A stretch of 64,000 bases of DNA. It comes from an uncultured Eubacteriales bacterium. GTDB lineage: Bacteria > Bacillota > Clostridia > Oscillospirales > Acutalibacteraceae. The stretch covers positions 1-64,000 of the forward strand of contig CAKSSR010000008.1 of assembly GCA_934489735.1 (NCBI GenBank), written 5' to 3'. The position numbers were made by a program, and so were the translations under genes. Below, one piece after another: positions 52,155 to 63,103 of the stretch (position 1 is the stretch's first letter; the number at the start of each line of letters is the position of its first letter). The notes under the pieces were generated by a model, which saw nothing but the letters and a program-made list of their open reading frames with translations, did not search any database and was not told the DNA's origin.

Positions 52155-52496
52155 TTAATCCAGTTGACTACTCAACATAAGTCCCTTATCACTAGGGACC
52201 AAAGCACCTGTTTCGCTTGTCCTTCCAAATTTCTTCTTTTCATATTCTGCGAATTCATCCTGGTCAGTAAAATCATAATTATGCTTTCTATTCTTAAAGA
52301 AATCATCTACAATTTTATCTAAGCCACATAAAAGTCCCTTACATAACAAGTGCAAGAGGTTCATTCCAAGTTCAGTAAGTACTGGACTAATTCCAGCGGA
52401 TACCTCTTCTATTTCTACTATTTTCTCATCCTCACATTGAACCACTTCTAAAGTTTTTTCTGAAAGTTCATTTGATTCTAAATTATTCGCTTTCAT
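52155..52496 (-). CDS. Bacteriocin-like protein 6 with double-glycine-like leader
   Basis: A 113-residue protein with an acidic leader of 43-46 residues (MKANNLESNELSEKTLEVVQ, then EEVSAG) and a core containing LGMNLLHLLCKGLLCGLDKI with two cysteines, followed by a charged, aromatic tail and no glycine-rich helix. It thus differs in its core from genes 1-5 but shares leader type and promoter. GAAAGGAAGG precedes the ATG. Confidence 0.7.
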   Translation of the reverse strand: MKANNLESNELSEKTLEVVQCEDEKIVEIEEVSAGISPVLTELGMNLLHLLCKGLLCGLDKIVDDFFKNRKHNYDFTDQDEFAEYEKKKFGRTSETGALVPSDKGLMLSSQLD

Positions 52497-52530
52497 CGAT
52501 ATCTTCCTTCCTTTCGTTTATCACGTTTAT

Positions 52531-52602
52531 ATTATAGCATATCCAACTTTTGTTTTCTTATATTTAACTTAAATTTAACCTAAATTTAACATAAACTTAA
52601 TA
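52531..52602 (-). promoter_or_regulatory. Promoter with four 11-bp TTAACA repeats, gene starting at 52496
   Basis: Extended -10 TGCTATAAT (52531-52539). TTAACT at 52564, TTAACC at 52575, TTAACA at 52586 and TTAATA at 52597. The first unit is 28 bp from the -10, as in the gene 4 promoter. Confidence 0.85.
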
Positions 52603-52621
52603 TTGTAATTGTATTCATAAT

Positions 52622-52660
52622 AAAAATATAAAAAGAGCCAGCTATTGATATAGCAAGCCC
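52622..52660 (-). terminator. Terminator after bacteriocin-like gene 7
   Basis: A 10-bp imperfect stem (52635-52644 with 52651-52660) followed by TTTTTATATTTTT on the minus strand. Between it and the stop at 52867 lie about 200 bases without a gene I can support. Confidence 0.75.
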
Positions 52661-52866
52661 TTCTTAATTCTACTTAATTTTCTCATTGATTATAATCAAT
52701 CCGTCAAAATTTTCAATAAAATGCAAGTTCCAACGTAACCAAACCACTGCATGCCTCATACATTCCATTACTTATTGGCTCAATTAATATTAATGGTCCC
52801 ATTTACTTTCATGCTTTTTGGTAACTGGTTTCTATTCCACACTTGGTACATAGTAATGAGACAAAC

Positions 52867-53187
52867 CTAACAACAAGTTTCTAATCTAACACATGCAGAT
52901 GCCAATGTAGCCGACAAACCTAATATTCCTACTGCAAGCGAAGATATTCCCACACCATCTCCAACTCCATCTCCTTCATCATAATTAAATAAACATATCC
53001 CACTGCCAATAAGTCCTGCCGAAACCATTCCAGCTGCTAAATGTGCGATAACATTTCCTGCAGAAACCTTATCAAATTCTAAATCTTTCGACTCTTTATC
53101 TTTTGATTTTATATCTTTTGCTTCTAGATCTTTCGATTCCATTCCTTCCAATTTCATTCCTACCAACTTCATGCCTACCAATTTCAC
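52867..53187 (-). CDS. Bacteriocin-like protein 7 with repeat-rich leader
   Basis: A 106-residue protein starting with GTG at 53187 (AGAAAGGA upstream; 15 open codons precede it). The leader is made of short repeats (KLVGMKLVGMKLEG, then ESKDLEAKDIKSKDKESKDL) ending EFDKVSAG. The core is hydrophobic, with HLAAGMVSAGLIGSGICLF, a DGVGDGVG repeat, LAVGILGLSATLASACV and a Cys-Cys end. The pattern fits a class II-type bacteriocin or toxin precursor; no immunity gene or transporter is adjacent. Confidence 0.7.
   Translation of the reverse strand: MKLVGMKLVGMKLEGMESKDLEAKDIKSKDKESKDLEFDKVSAGNVIAHLAAGMVSAGLIGSGICLFNYDEGDGVGDGVGISSLAVGILGLSATLASACVRLETCC
53098..53187. repeat. Short in-frame repeats encoding the leader of bacteriocin-like gene 7
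   Basis: The leader consists of units encoding K-L-V-G-M (x3, varied) and E/K-S-K-D-L/K (x5, varied). They are imperfect 15-base tandem repeats at DNA level. Confidence 0.6.
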
Positions 53188-53222
53188 ATTTATCATTCCT
53201 TTCTTCAATTTACTATATATAT

Positions 53223-53294
53223 ATTGTATCATATTGTTCTTTTTGCTTCTACAATTTAATACAAATTTAATATAATCTTAAAATATTCTTAATA
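53223..53294 (-). promoter_or_regulatory. Promoter with four 11-bp TTAACA-like repeats, gene starting at 53187
   Basis: The -10 is TACAAT preceded by TGA (53223-53228). TTAATA at 53256 and 53267, TTAAAA at 53278, TTAATA at 53289. Distance to the -10 is again 28 bp. This set lacks the C of TTAACA but keeps phase and spacing. Confidence 0.75.
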
Positions 53295-53380
53295 GTTCCA
53301 AATAAAGTAACTAGAAAATACTATTCAAAGCATCTTCTAGTCTTTCTTTTTTAATCCATTCTATCTTAATTAATCTTACC

Positions 53381-54484
53381 TTAATTCATTATTTTCGTCT
53401 TTACATCCACTTCTATTTCAGTTGAAGATATAAATTCCTCTTTGTTCTCTATCCTATATGCTAACTTTGGCTTGTTTTTTAATATATACTTTCCAAAGTC
53501 AAAAGCATCAATTCGATACTTGTATAATACTTTTCTTAAAGTGTCATTACATAATTTTCTTAAATTTTCATTCAAAGTCAAACTTAAGTCTGGTTTCTGA
53601 TTGATCTGGGAATATGATTTTATATTATTCTTACCAATATCGTACAAATTCGCTTTCACGTCTATGGCAATTTTAAATACAATCTTTCCATTTCTCTCCT
53701 CTACTTCAATTTTATTATTTGAATTAATTATTTCATATGTCTTGCTTCCCTCTTCGTCATCAAAAGACATCGTCCCCTTAACATTCTTGCCTTTTAGAAG
53801 TAAAATCGACATGGTTTCATCTTCATCTATAAAGTCTATCAGTCTGTCATCCTTAAAAATAGCTGTTCCATCTATGACTATAGCCTTTTCTTCTCCACTC
53901 TCATCTATGCTGATAGCTGTAGTGCATGGGTCGGCTGCCTTGTTCTCTAAATCCGATATAAATTTCACCACATCCGCTGCTATAATATTCCCCGTGCTAT
54001 TACTATCGCTACAAAACTCTGCCACTTTCTTAGATGGTATATACTCATCATCACTTTTTAATGTCAATATGTCATTGGCTTTATGCCCTCTCGCTATAAA
54101 TATATATGACGATGGTCTCGATTCATAATGCTTTACAAAGAAATCTAAGCATGCAGACACCCCTTCTCTTGCAGCATCCTCACCTATTAATAAAAATGAA
54201 TTATGCGAATACATTGGAACCATTTCCGTTTTCTTAGTCAATGATACAAGTGCATCAAATACTGACTTTCCCTTGCAAGTCGACACCCCTACTGACTCAC
54301 CCTCTTCTTCACTTTCTACTTTCAAATATTGAACTGTTACAACATATTCTTCATTTTCTTTGTCTATTCCTATGGCTTCTATTATCAATCTCTGATGCAA
54401 CGGTGTACTATATGCACAAGAATTTAAAAATAATAAAAATATGATAGAAATAATCATTGTCCCTAGTCTATTTAGCACTTTCAT
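53381..54484 (-). CDS. gerKC: Spore germination lipoprotein, GerKC/GerAC type
   Basis: A 367-residue Ger(x)C protein with a lipoprotein signal (IISIIFLLFLNSC) and the conserved start LIIEAIGIDKENEEYVVTVQYLKV. These lipoproteins sit on the outer face of the spore inner membrane with the A and B subunits and are required for germinant response. It overlaps the gerKB end by 17 bases. Last gene of the operon. Domain order is normal. Confidence 0.93.
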   Translation of the reverse strand: MKVLNRLGTMIISIIFLLFLNSCAYSTPLHQRLIIEAIGIDKENEEYVVTVQYLKVESEEEGESVGVSTCKGKSVFDALVSLTKKTEMVPMYSHNSFLLIGEDAAREGVSACLDFFVKHYESRPSSYIFIARGHKANDILTLKSDDEYIPSKKVAEFCSDSNSTGNIIAADVVKFISDLENKAADPCTTAISIDESGEEKAIVIDGTAIFKDDRLIDFIDEDETMSILLLKGKNVKGTMSFDDEEGSKTYEIINSNNKIEVEERNGKIVFKIAIDVKANLYDIGKNNIKSYSQINQKPDLSLTLNENLRKLCNDTLRKVLYKYRIDAFDFGKYILKNKPKLAYRIENKEEFISSTEIEVDVKTKIMN

Positions 54485-55556
54485 ATCTACTTTTACCTTT
54501 CATTTTCGATAGTATAAGAAATATAAGTGGTAATATAAATGATGTCGTCATTGTCAATACAAATAAAATATTACTGTCGTACATGATGTTTGATATACTT
54601 CTGCTTTTCGCTACTAATATGCTCATTACAGATATTATCACTCCCGAAGCAATTATCCCTATTTTGTGAAATTTCTCTCCAAAAATCTTAGTGATACATA
54701 CAGATGTCAAGAACATATATAAAGATAGTTTAATAAATATTCCACTTGTCCATATTCCAAAGTAAAATGCGTCTAGCCTCTTTAATATGCCTATCTGAGC
54801 TATGCTTGTGGCAGTATAAACTGGGAACATCTGAGTCTTAACATAGTCTCCTAAAGTCCCTGTTATCATTGTTATGACTATAATTATTATTAAAAATGTC
54901 GATACATTCCAAAATAATATCCCTTTCTTTACGTCCCCTTTTGCAAATGGAATCGCCATGGCCATACCTGGGACGCAGGACATTCTTGACATTATGAAGA
55001 AAATTCCTGAACATATCTCTGATACGTTGTTATTGACCGAATATAAGTTTATCAAATCCATCTTCGGTATTAAACCGACGCATATAAATGACATCGATAT
55101 TATTATTATCACGACAAATATCGCAGAAGTTCTCGCCAAAGACTCAATTCCCTTGTAAGCTCCGTAACAAGAAGTCAATACTATGCTTACCGATAGCAAA
55201 ATTAATGATATATTTGGATTCAAAAAGTTTGACATTAGAATGTCGAACATAGACAAAGTGTAAGAGCATATATATAAATAGTAAAAAATATAAATCATCG
55301 CTATCAATATTGATAATTTTCCAATAAATTTCGAAGATATATCAATTATATCGTCATTCGGATACATTTTGTAATTAAAATAAATTGGCATAATGAAGAT
55401 AAAAGTCAATATAAATGATATGACGGCTGACCATGCCCATTCCCATATGACATTGCTCGGTGAAGACATCTGACAATATATTAAACTTATCATCGTCCTG
55501 CTTATGAAAAACATAGAAAATAATTGAGTAGATGTAATTACTGACCTCTTATTCAT
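54468..55556 (-). CDS. gerKB: Spore germination permease subunit, GerKB/GerAB type
   Basis: A 362-residue membrane protein with ten predicted helices of the APC-like endospore germination permease family. It binds the small-molecule germinant in GerA-type receptors. The start MNKRSVITSTQLFSMFF resembles the family start. It shares position 55556 with the gerKA end, so the genes are translationally coupled. The ligand cannot be inferred. Confidence 0.93.
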   Translation of the reverse strand: MNKRSVITSTQLFSMFFISRTMISLIYCQMSSPSNVIWEWAWSAVISFILTFIFIMPIYFNYKMYPNDDIIDISSKFIGKLSILIAMIYIFYYLYICSYTLSMFDILMSNFLNPNISLILLSVSIVLTSCYGAYKGIESLARTSAIFVVIIIISMSFICVGLIPKMDLINLYSVNNNVSEICSGIFFIMSRMSCVPGMAMAIPFAKGDVKKGILFWNVSTFLIIIIVITMITGTLGDYVKTQMFPVYTATSIAQIGILKRLDAFYFGIWTSGIFIKLSLYMFLTSVCITKIFGEKFHKIGIIASGVIISVMSILVAKSRSISNIMYDSNILFVLTMTTSFILPLIFLILSKMKGKSRYESAK

Positions 55557-57088
55557 TACTTTTCTCCCCTTGTATGAGCCCCTGGCATGTCTTGAACTCT
55601 ATTTGTCTTTTTCGATAGTATCTTCCAGCTTGCTCTTATCAAAGTATCTCTCATATCAAAGAAGTTAAATGGAGATATCGGAGATAAAAATGGTATCCCG
55701 AAGTTACTCTTCGAACAAATATTTATTAAAATTGCAGACAAAAGTAACATGATTCCCCATATTCCCGTTGTCCCTCCAATTAAAATGAAAACAAGTCTTA
55801 AAATTGCTATTGGTTCATATAAATTTGGTACAACATATGATGACAATGCCGTTAATGCTACAACCATGAGTGATGGCGCTCCAATTAGTCCAGCACTTAC
55901 TGCTGTGTCCCCGATTACCAATGCTCCAATTATGCTTATTGCATGTCCAAGTGGTCTTGGCAATCTCAAACCCGCCTCTCTCATAATCTCATACATAAAG
56001 TGAACCATGAGAGTCTCTGTAAGTATCGAGAATGGCGTCTGACTGACCGATGATACAATTCTGATAAGTAATTCTATCGGTAGCAACTCTTGATTAAACA
56101 TTCCTACTGCTACATACAATCCCGGCAGTAACATTGCTAAAAAGAATGATAAATATTTCAACCACCTTATAAACGTAGCAAAGTAAGGTTCTACTGCATA
56201 GTCATCAAATGTCTGAAAGTACTCTGTAAAAAGGTAAGGTACCACTAATACATTCGGAGTCCCGTCAATTATTATCACTATTCTCCCTTCCGATATCTTG
56301 CCACAGACTGTGTCAGGCCTCTCTGAGATACCAATATTGCTAAACAATGATAACTTTTTGCTCTCTTTTAGAAACGGAGATATATATCCCGCAGCCAAAA
56401 CCGTATCTATGTCTATATTTTTTATGCTTTTTCTTACTTTATTTAAAATATCTTCAGAAACTACATTCGTAAGGTAACATAATGACACTTCTGTATGACT
56501 TAGCTTACCTACTTTCATATTTTCGAACTTTAAGCAAGGGTTTTTCATCCTTCTCCTAATCAATGACATATTTACTCTCAATGGTTCTACAAAAGATTCC
56601 CTTGAACCTCTTTGTGTCAGCTCTGTATTAGGTTCCGATACCCCTCTGAATGCAAATCCTTGAACCCCTATGCATAATATCTTGCTGCACTCATCAATTA
56701 CTATTAAGGCAAAGCCTGACATAGCCAAAAAGAATGCATCCTTGTATGTTTCAGCTTCCGTCTGTTCAACAGATGATATTACATGGTCTTTTAAATATTC
56801 GTACTTATCTTGTGATGACATATCTTCCAAATTTGATCTCATAATTGGAATTATAACCGACTCCGCTAATGTTTCTTTATCAACCATTCCCTCCATCGTT
56901 ATAACGCATGCCTTGGTCTTTCCAATGTAAAACTCTCTTATTGTCAAATCGGCACTTGAGTCAAACTCATTCTTAAATAAGCTTATGGTTTCATTAATCG
57001 ATGCATAAATTTTTAATGGATTGTCACCATATATTTGATTTATCTTTGTACTTATAATCATCACCTCTAAATAGTATTGTAAACGCAA
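55556..57088 (-). CDS. gerKA: Spore germination receptor subunit, GerKA/GerAA type
   Basis: A 510-residue A subunit: soluble N-terminal domain, then a membrane domain with four to five helices (FLAMLLPGLYVAVGMFN and later SIIGALVIGDTAVSAGLIG, a family hallmark; also RMRNP-like segments). The start is not clear: TTG at 57088, GTG at 57064 or ATG at 57061. The AGAGGTG sits directly at the last two, so none has ideal spacing. First gene of the gerKA-gerKB-gerKC operon. Expected to be expressed in the forespore from a sigma-G promoter, but I could not identify it. Confidence 0.93.
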   Translation of the reverse strand: MRLQYYLEVMIISTKINQIYGDNPLKIYASINETISLFKNEFDSSADLTIREFYIGKTKACVITMEGMVDKETLAESVIIPIMRSNLEDMSSQDKYEYLKDHVISSVEQTEAETYKDAFFLAMSGFALIVIDECSKILCIGVQGFAFRGVSEPNTELTQRGSRESFVEPLRVNMSLIRRRMKNPCLKFENMKVGKLSHTEVSLCYLTNVVSEDILNKVRKSIKNIDIDTVLAAGYISPFLKESKKLSLFSNIGISERPDTVCGKISEGRIVIIIDGTPNVLVVPYLFTEYFQTFDDYAVEPYFATFIRWLKYLSFFLAMLLPGLYVAVGMFNQELLPIELLIRIVSSVSQTPFSILTETLMVHFMYEIMREAGLRLPRPLGHAISIIGALVIGDTAVSAGLIGAPSLMVVALTALSSYVVPNLYEPIAILRLVFILIGGTTGIWGIMLLLSAILINICSKSNFGIPFLSPISPFNFFDMRDTLIRASWKILSKKTNRVQDMPGAHTRGEK

Positions 57089-57342
57089 TTTGCTTGAATA
57101 TACCTTTTATCAAAATGCTTACATATCTCAACCATAAAGTTACTTATATCATTATAACAAAAACACTTTGCATTTATTTTTAAAAATAGTATAATAATAT
57201 TAATCAGTTGTCAAACAATCTAATAATAAACTTCTTTGGGTCATAAACATTTCTTGTCAGATTTAAACTTTTTCTTCATCTACATGTCCATTTGTATTAA
57301 GTTGCTCACAAGATTTATATCAACTATTGACAACGGATGTGT

Positions 57343-57371
57343 TTGACAAAGATAAATATTTGACATATAAT
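57343..57371 (+). promoter_or_regulatory. Consensus sigma-A promoter of the second P-type ATPase gene
   Basis: TTGACA (57343-57348), 17 bp, TATAAT (57366-57371), both perfect. Two further TTGACA copies lie at 57328 and 57360. In the 327 bases between gerKA and this gene I see no other gene or hairpin. Confidence 0.9.
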
Positions 57372-57415
57372 GATATTCCTACATTCTGACAATTGATTGG
57401 AAAGGAGAATTAAAA

Positions 57416-59953
57416 ATGGATGGATTAAGTTCGTCTGAAGCTAAGAAAAATCAATTAAAGTTTGGAAAAAATGAAATTTCGAAAGAAAAAAAGGAAAGCA
57501 TATTGAAAAAAATACTTAAAGCAATGTGCGAGCCTATGTTTGTATTACTACTATCTGTATCAATTATTTACTTTGTATTGGGCAAACCAGGCGATGGCTT
57601 TGTAATGTTGGCATTTGTCATAGGCATAATAGGAATTGAGATAGTCCAGGAGATAAAAACTGACAGGACTCTAGAAAAATTAAAGAATTTATCATCGCCT
57701 AAGATCGACGTGATAAGAGATGGGAAGACAATAGTAATCCCCAGCATCGACTTAGTACCTGATGACATAATGATCGTAAGCGAAGGGGTAAAAGTCCCTG
57801 CTGACGGATATGTTATAGAATGCAACGATCTATGCGTGGATGAATCTCTTTTAAGTGGCGAGTCAGAAGAAATTAAAAAAGTAGTGCATGGTTGTGAAAA
57901 ATATGAAAATAATGAAGAAGATGAATGTAATTGTGGCAATGATTACTGGAGAAGAGATTACTGTTATGCAGGGACATTGGTAACTCAAGGTAATGGTTAT
58001 ATATTGGTAGACAAAATAGGTAATAATACTGAGTATGGAAAAATAGGAGCATCTTTATCATCTGTACCAGAAGAGAGCACTCCGTTACAGAAACAAATAA
58101 ACCATTTAGTGAAATTTTCAACTATTTTAGCCGGAATGTTGTTTTTGTTAGTATTTCTATCAACGTTTTTTATAAGCGCTAACGATCTAGGTATAAAGGA
58201 TAGAATAATTGAAAGCATTCTATCAGGAGTGACACTGGCAATGGCAATGATCCCTGAGGAATTTCCAGTTATACTCACAGTATTTTTATCAATGGGTGCC
58301 TGGAGGCTAGCAAAAAAGAACTCATTAGTGAGAAAACTGCCATCGGTTGAAACATTAGGAGCGATTTCAGTTTTATGCACCGATAAGACAGGAACTCTCA
58401 CCATAAATCAGATGAAAGTAGAAAACTTGCAACCATTTAATACAGAAAGAGAAGAACTATGCAAAATTGCAGCATTGAGTTGCGAAAAGAACATTCATGA
58501 TCCTATGGAAAAAGCCATAATATCTCACTGCAAGGAACTGGAGATCGACAAAGAGCTATCTGATTTCGAATTGTTAAAGGAATATACCTTCAATAGTAAA
58601 ATAAAAATGATGGGAAACATTTGGCGCAATGAAAACAAATTAATAATTACCGCCAAGGGCTCGCCGGAAAGTATAATCGAATTATGTCATAACTTAAATC
58701 AATCTGAAATAAGCAAGATAAATGAGAAAATTGATAAAATGTGCAAAAATGGTTTAAGAGTAATTGCTGTCGCTATGAATAATTTAAATTCTGAAGACGA
58801 AATTCAAGAAGACATTATAAATTATGAACTAAATTTTTGCGGAATTATAGGATTATGTGACCCATTGAGAGAAAGTATTAAAGCAGATGTAAAAAGATGT
58901 ACAGAAGCTGGAATAAGAGTTATAATGATAACAGGAGATAGCGCTTGCACAGCATCATCTATCGCTAGGATGGCTGAAATACCTGGTCATGAAAATGTCT
59001 TGACTGGCAATATGATAGATAATATGACAGATGAAGAATTGAGAGAAAAAGTGAAAACAGTCAGCGTGTTCTCTAGAGTAATTCCAGAACATAAGATGAA
59101 AATAGTAAAAGCATTGAAAGATAATGGAGAAATAGTTGCAATGATAGGAGACGGAGTAAACGACGCACCTGCATTAAAGCATGCTAACATTGGTATATCT
59201 ATGGGGAAAAGAGGCAGCGAGGTATCAAGAGAAGCATCAGATTTAGTATTGATGGATGATAACTTTACAACTGTAGTAGAAACTATCAAGGACGGAAGAA
59301 GAATATATGATAATATTAAGAAGTCCATTGGATATATATTCTCAATTCACATACCGATAGCATTGGCATCTTTAATAGCTCCTATATTGGGAATAGACGC
59401 AGATTCATTATTATTTCTGCCAATCCACGTGGTTCTAATGGAATTAATCATCGATCCAACAGGATCAATCGTATTTGAGAGACAACCAGCAGAAAAAGAT
59501 ATAATGAAACGTTCACCAAGGGCAAACAAGGAACAACTATCAAATAAGAGCGTGATATTAAAAAGTATAATACAGGGCATAATGATATTTATAGCATCAT
59601 TTGGATCATATTATTATATTTTGACAAAGATGAACAACTTGAACCTAGCGAGAAGCATGGGACTGTCTATTTTGATATTTTCTAACCTATTTTTAGTATT
59701 GATCAACAGTTCAGAGAAAGAATTATCAATTCTACAAGTAAAGCACTTCTTCAAGGACAAATATATGCTGATGATAAATATATTAATTATAATCGGGTTA
59801 CTACTTGTCATATATAGTCCAGTAAATTCTTTCTTCGGCATGCAAACTTTATCCTTAATGCAGCTATTTACTTCCATAGCATTAGCTTTTGTATTTGTCT
59901 TTTGGTACGATGTTATAAAATTAATAAAAAATAAAGTATTAAATAAAAAATAA
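57416..59953 (+). CDS. P-type cation-transporting ATPase (Ca2+-type)
   Basis: An 845-residue pump. It has LSSSEAKKNQLKFGKNEI at the N-terminus, SGES for the actuator, PEEFPV in M4, CTDKTGTLT for phosphorylation and GDGVNDAPALKHANIG for the hinge. The actuator-proximal insert (CEKYENNEEDECNCGNDYW) contains three cysteines and is not usual. The M4 motif PEEFP rather than PEGLP and the C-terminal helix pattern place it in the group of bacterial pumps related to, but distinct from, SERCA. The ion is likely Ca2+ or Mn2+. AAAGGAGAA precedes the ATG; ligA follows 28 bases later. Confidence 0.9.
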   Translation: MDGLSSSEAKKNQLKFGKNEISKEKKESILKKILKAMCEPMFVLLLSVSIIYFVLGKPGDGFVMLAFVIGIIGIEIVQEIKTDRTLEKLKNLSSPKIDVIRDGKTIVIPSIDLVPDDIMIVSEGVKVPADGYVIECNDLCVDESLLSGESEEIKKVVHGCEKYENNEEDECNCGNDYWRRDYCYAGTLVTQGNGYILVDKIGNNTEYGKIGASLSSVPEESTPLQKQINHLVKFSTILAGMLFLLVFLSTFFISANDLGIKDRIIESILSGVTLAMAMIPEEFPVILTVFLSMGAWRLAKKNSLVRKLPSVETLGAISVLCTDKTGTLTINQMKVENLQPFNTEREELCKIAALSCEKNIHDPMEKAIISHCKELEIDKELSDFELLKEYTFNSKIKMMGNIWRNENKLIITAKGSPESIIELCHNLNQSEISKINEKIDKMCKNGLRVIAVAMNNLNSEDEIQEDIINYELNFCGIIGLCDPLRESIKADVKRCTEAGIRVIMITGDSACTASSIARMAEIPGHENVLTGNMIDNMTDEELREKVKTVSVFSRVIPEHKMKIVKALKDNGEIVAMIGDGVNDAPALKHANIGISMGKRGSEVSREASDLVLMDDNFTTVVETIKDGRRIYDNIKKSIGYIFSIHIPIALASLIAPILGIDADSLLFLPIHVVLMELIIDPTGSIVFERQPAEKDIMKRSPRANKEQLSNKSVILKSIIQGIMIFIASFGSYYYILTKMNNLNLARSMGLSILIFSNLFLVLINSSEKELSILQVKHFFKDKYMLMINILIIIGLLLVIYSPVNSFFGMQTLSLMQLFTSIALAFVFVFWYDVIKLIKNKVLNKK

Positions 59954-59963
59954 TAAAAATTGA

Positions 59964-62015
<2,052 letters not shown>

Positions 62016-62021
62016 TAAAAA

Positions 62022-62052
62022 AGAGTAGGAGATTTATTCTGTTTCCTACTCT
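62022..62052. terminator. Bidirectional terminator between ligA and the 338-residue unknown gene
   Basis: A perfect 9-bp stem (62022-62030 with 62044-62052), with A-rich upstream and CTTTCTTATT downstream. Confidence 0.8.
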
Positions 62053-62068
62053 CTTTCTTATTATATTG

Positions 62069-63085
62069 CTATTGTATTTCTATTATATTCTTGACATTTT
62101 CAAGTATCTGGTCATATATTCTTAAATTAGTCTCACAGTCTGATATGTTGCAGAAGCAAGATGATATCTTTCTGAAGTTATTTAAATCAAATAGGTCATC
62201 TGTTGCTGTCTTTTCATCAACATTCTTTAATATTAGATAATAATTCTCACCTTTTTTTATCAATTTGAATTCACTATTACTGTCTCTGTCATTCGTTATA
62301 TAACCTTTCTCTAAAACTTGATAAAGTCTTTCTATTTCAGAATCTCCTATTCCTAAACAAAATTCCATACATATCTCTTCAAACAGTCTGTCCCCTCCAT
62401 TAAATCTCACGTGGTATACTTCATCTGGTACCTTACAGTATAATTTTAATTCTTCTTGAGGTACCAAGCCAAAAATTTGCTTTATTGTGTCCTTATTTTT
62501 CACATTAAAGTAATAACCTCTATACTCGAACACATTCTTGCTATCTATAGTCGGATCCTTTTCATTGTCATTTAAAATATCATCAGAAAAACACTTTACA
62601 CATTCAAATGAATTTAATTTTTCAATCAAATCTTTATATGACTTTACCTCTGTATTTTCAATCAAAAAATTAATTTTTTCTATTAGATCATTATCATCTG
62701 TCACTGGATTTTTAATTTCTCTCTTGAAGAAATCATATTTTGTATCCAATTTTAATATGGTCTCAGGCAAAGGCAAGTAATCATCTGAATTTTTGGCACT
62801 CGACTTATTTAAAATATGATCATCTTCTAAATAAACCGACTCATATTTCACATTGTTCTTCATAGATTGTACTACTGACTTTAATTTCGATAAAGCACTG
62901 CTAGTATCTTCTTTCTTGAGCACCTCCGGATTCTTACATGTTACCATTTTATTTACCATGTTATCAAAATTATCATCCTTTAAATTAAATAATACTTTTC
63001 CCCAGATAAATAAACTATCACTGTCAAGCACATCAAGCTTCTCATCCGTTAAAAATTCGCAGTTTTTAATTTCAAAATCTGGCAT
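62069..63085 (-). CDS. Cytoplasmic protein of unknown function, paralogue A
   Basis: A 338-residue acidic protein without signal or membrane segments. I do not recognise the family. It shares with its neighbour (63104-64000) the segments DSLFIWGKVLFNLKDDN / LYLWGNVLLKLNDSN, YLEDDHILN / ELEDDHVLN, a FDENGL-like NVFEYRGYYFNVKN pattern and a D-x-E-x-x-x-I-Y-D-x-I-x-E/K C-terminus. Chosen ATG 63085 has GGGGTG 6 bases upstream; three open codons precede. It ends near the ligA terminator, on the opposite strand. Confidence 0.7.
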   Translation of the reverse strand: MPDFEIKNCEFLTDEKLDVLDSDSLFIWGKVLFNLKDDNFDNMVNKMVTCKNPEVLKKEDTSSALSKLKSVVQSMKNNVKYESVYLEDDHILNKSSAKNSDDYLPLPETILKLDTKYDFFKREIKNPVTDDNDLIEKINFLIENTEVKSYKDLIEKLNSFECVKCFSDDILNDNEKDPTIDSKNVFEYRGYYFNVKNKDTIKQIFGLVPQEELKLYCKVPDEVYHVRFNGGDRLFEEICMEFCLGIGDSEIERLYQVLEKGYITNDRDSNSEFKLIKKGENYYLILKNVDEKTATDDLFDLNNFRKISSCFCNISDCETNLRIYDQILENVKNIIEIQ

Positions 63086-63103
63086 ACATTTCACCCCATC
63101 TCA

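Noticed and set aside
52661..52866. Possible extra small gene (23 codons from an ATG on the minus strand)
   Set aside because: No ribosome site and no similarity to neighbours; more likely the 3' untranslated region.
50014..53187. Bacteriocin-like proteins as one fragmented gene
   Set aside because: Each has its own ribosome site and complete reading frame, and several have their own promoters.
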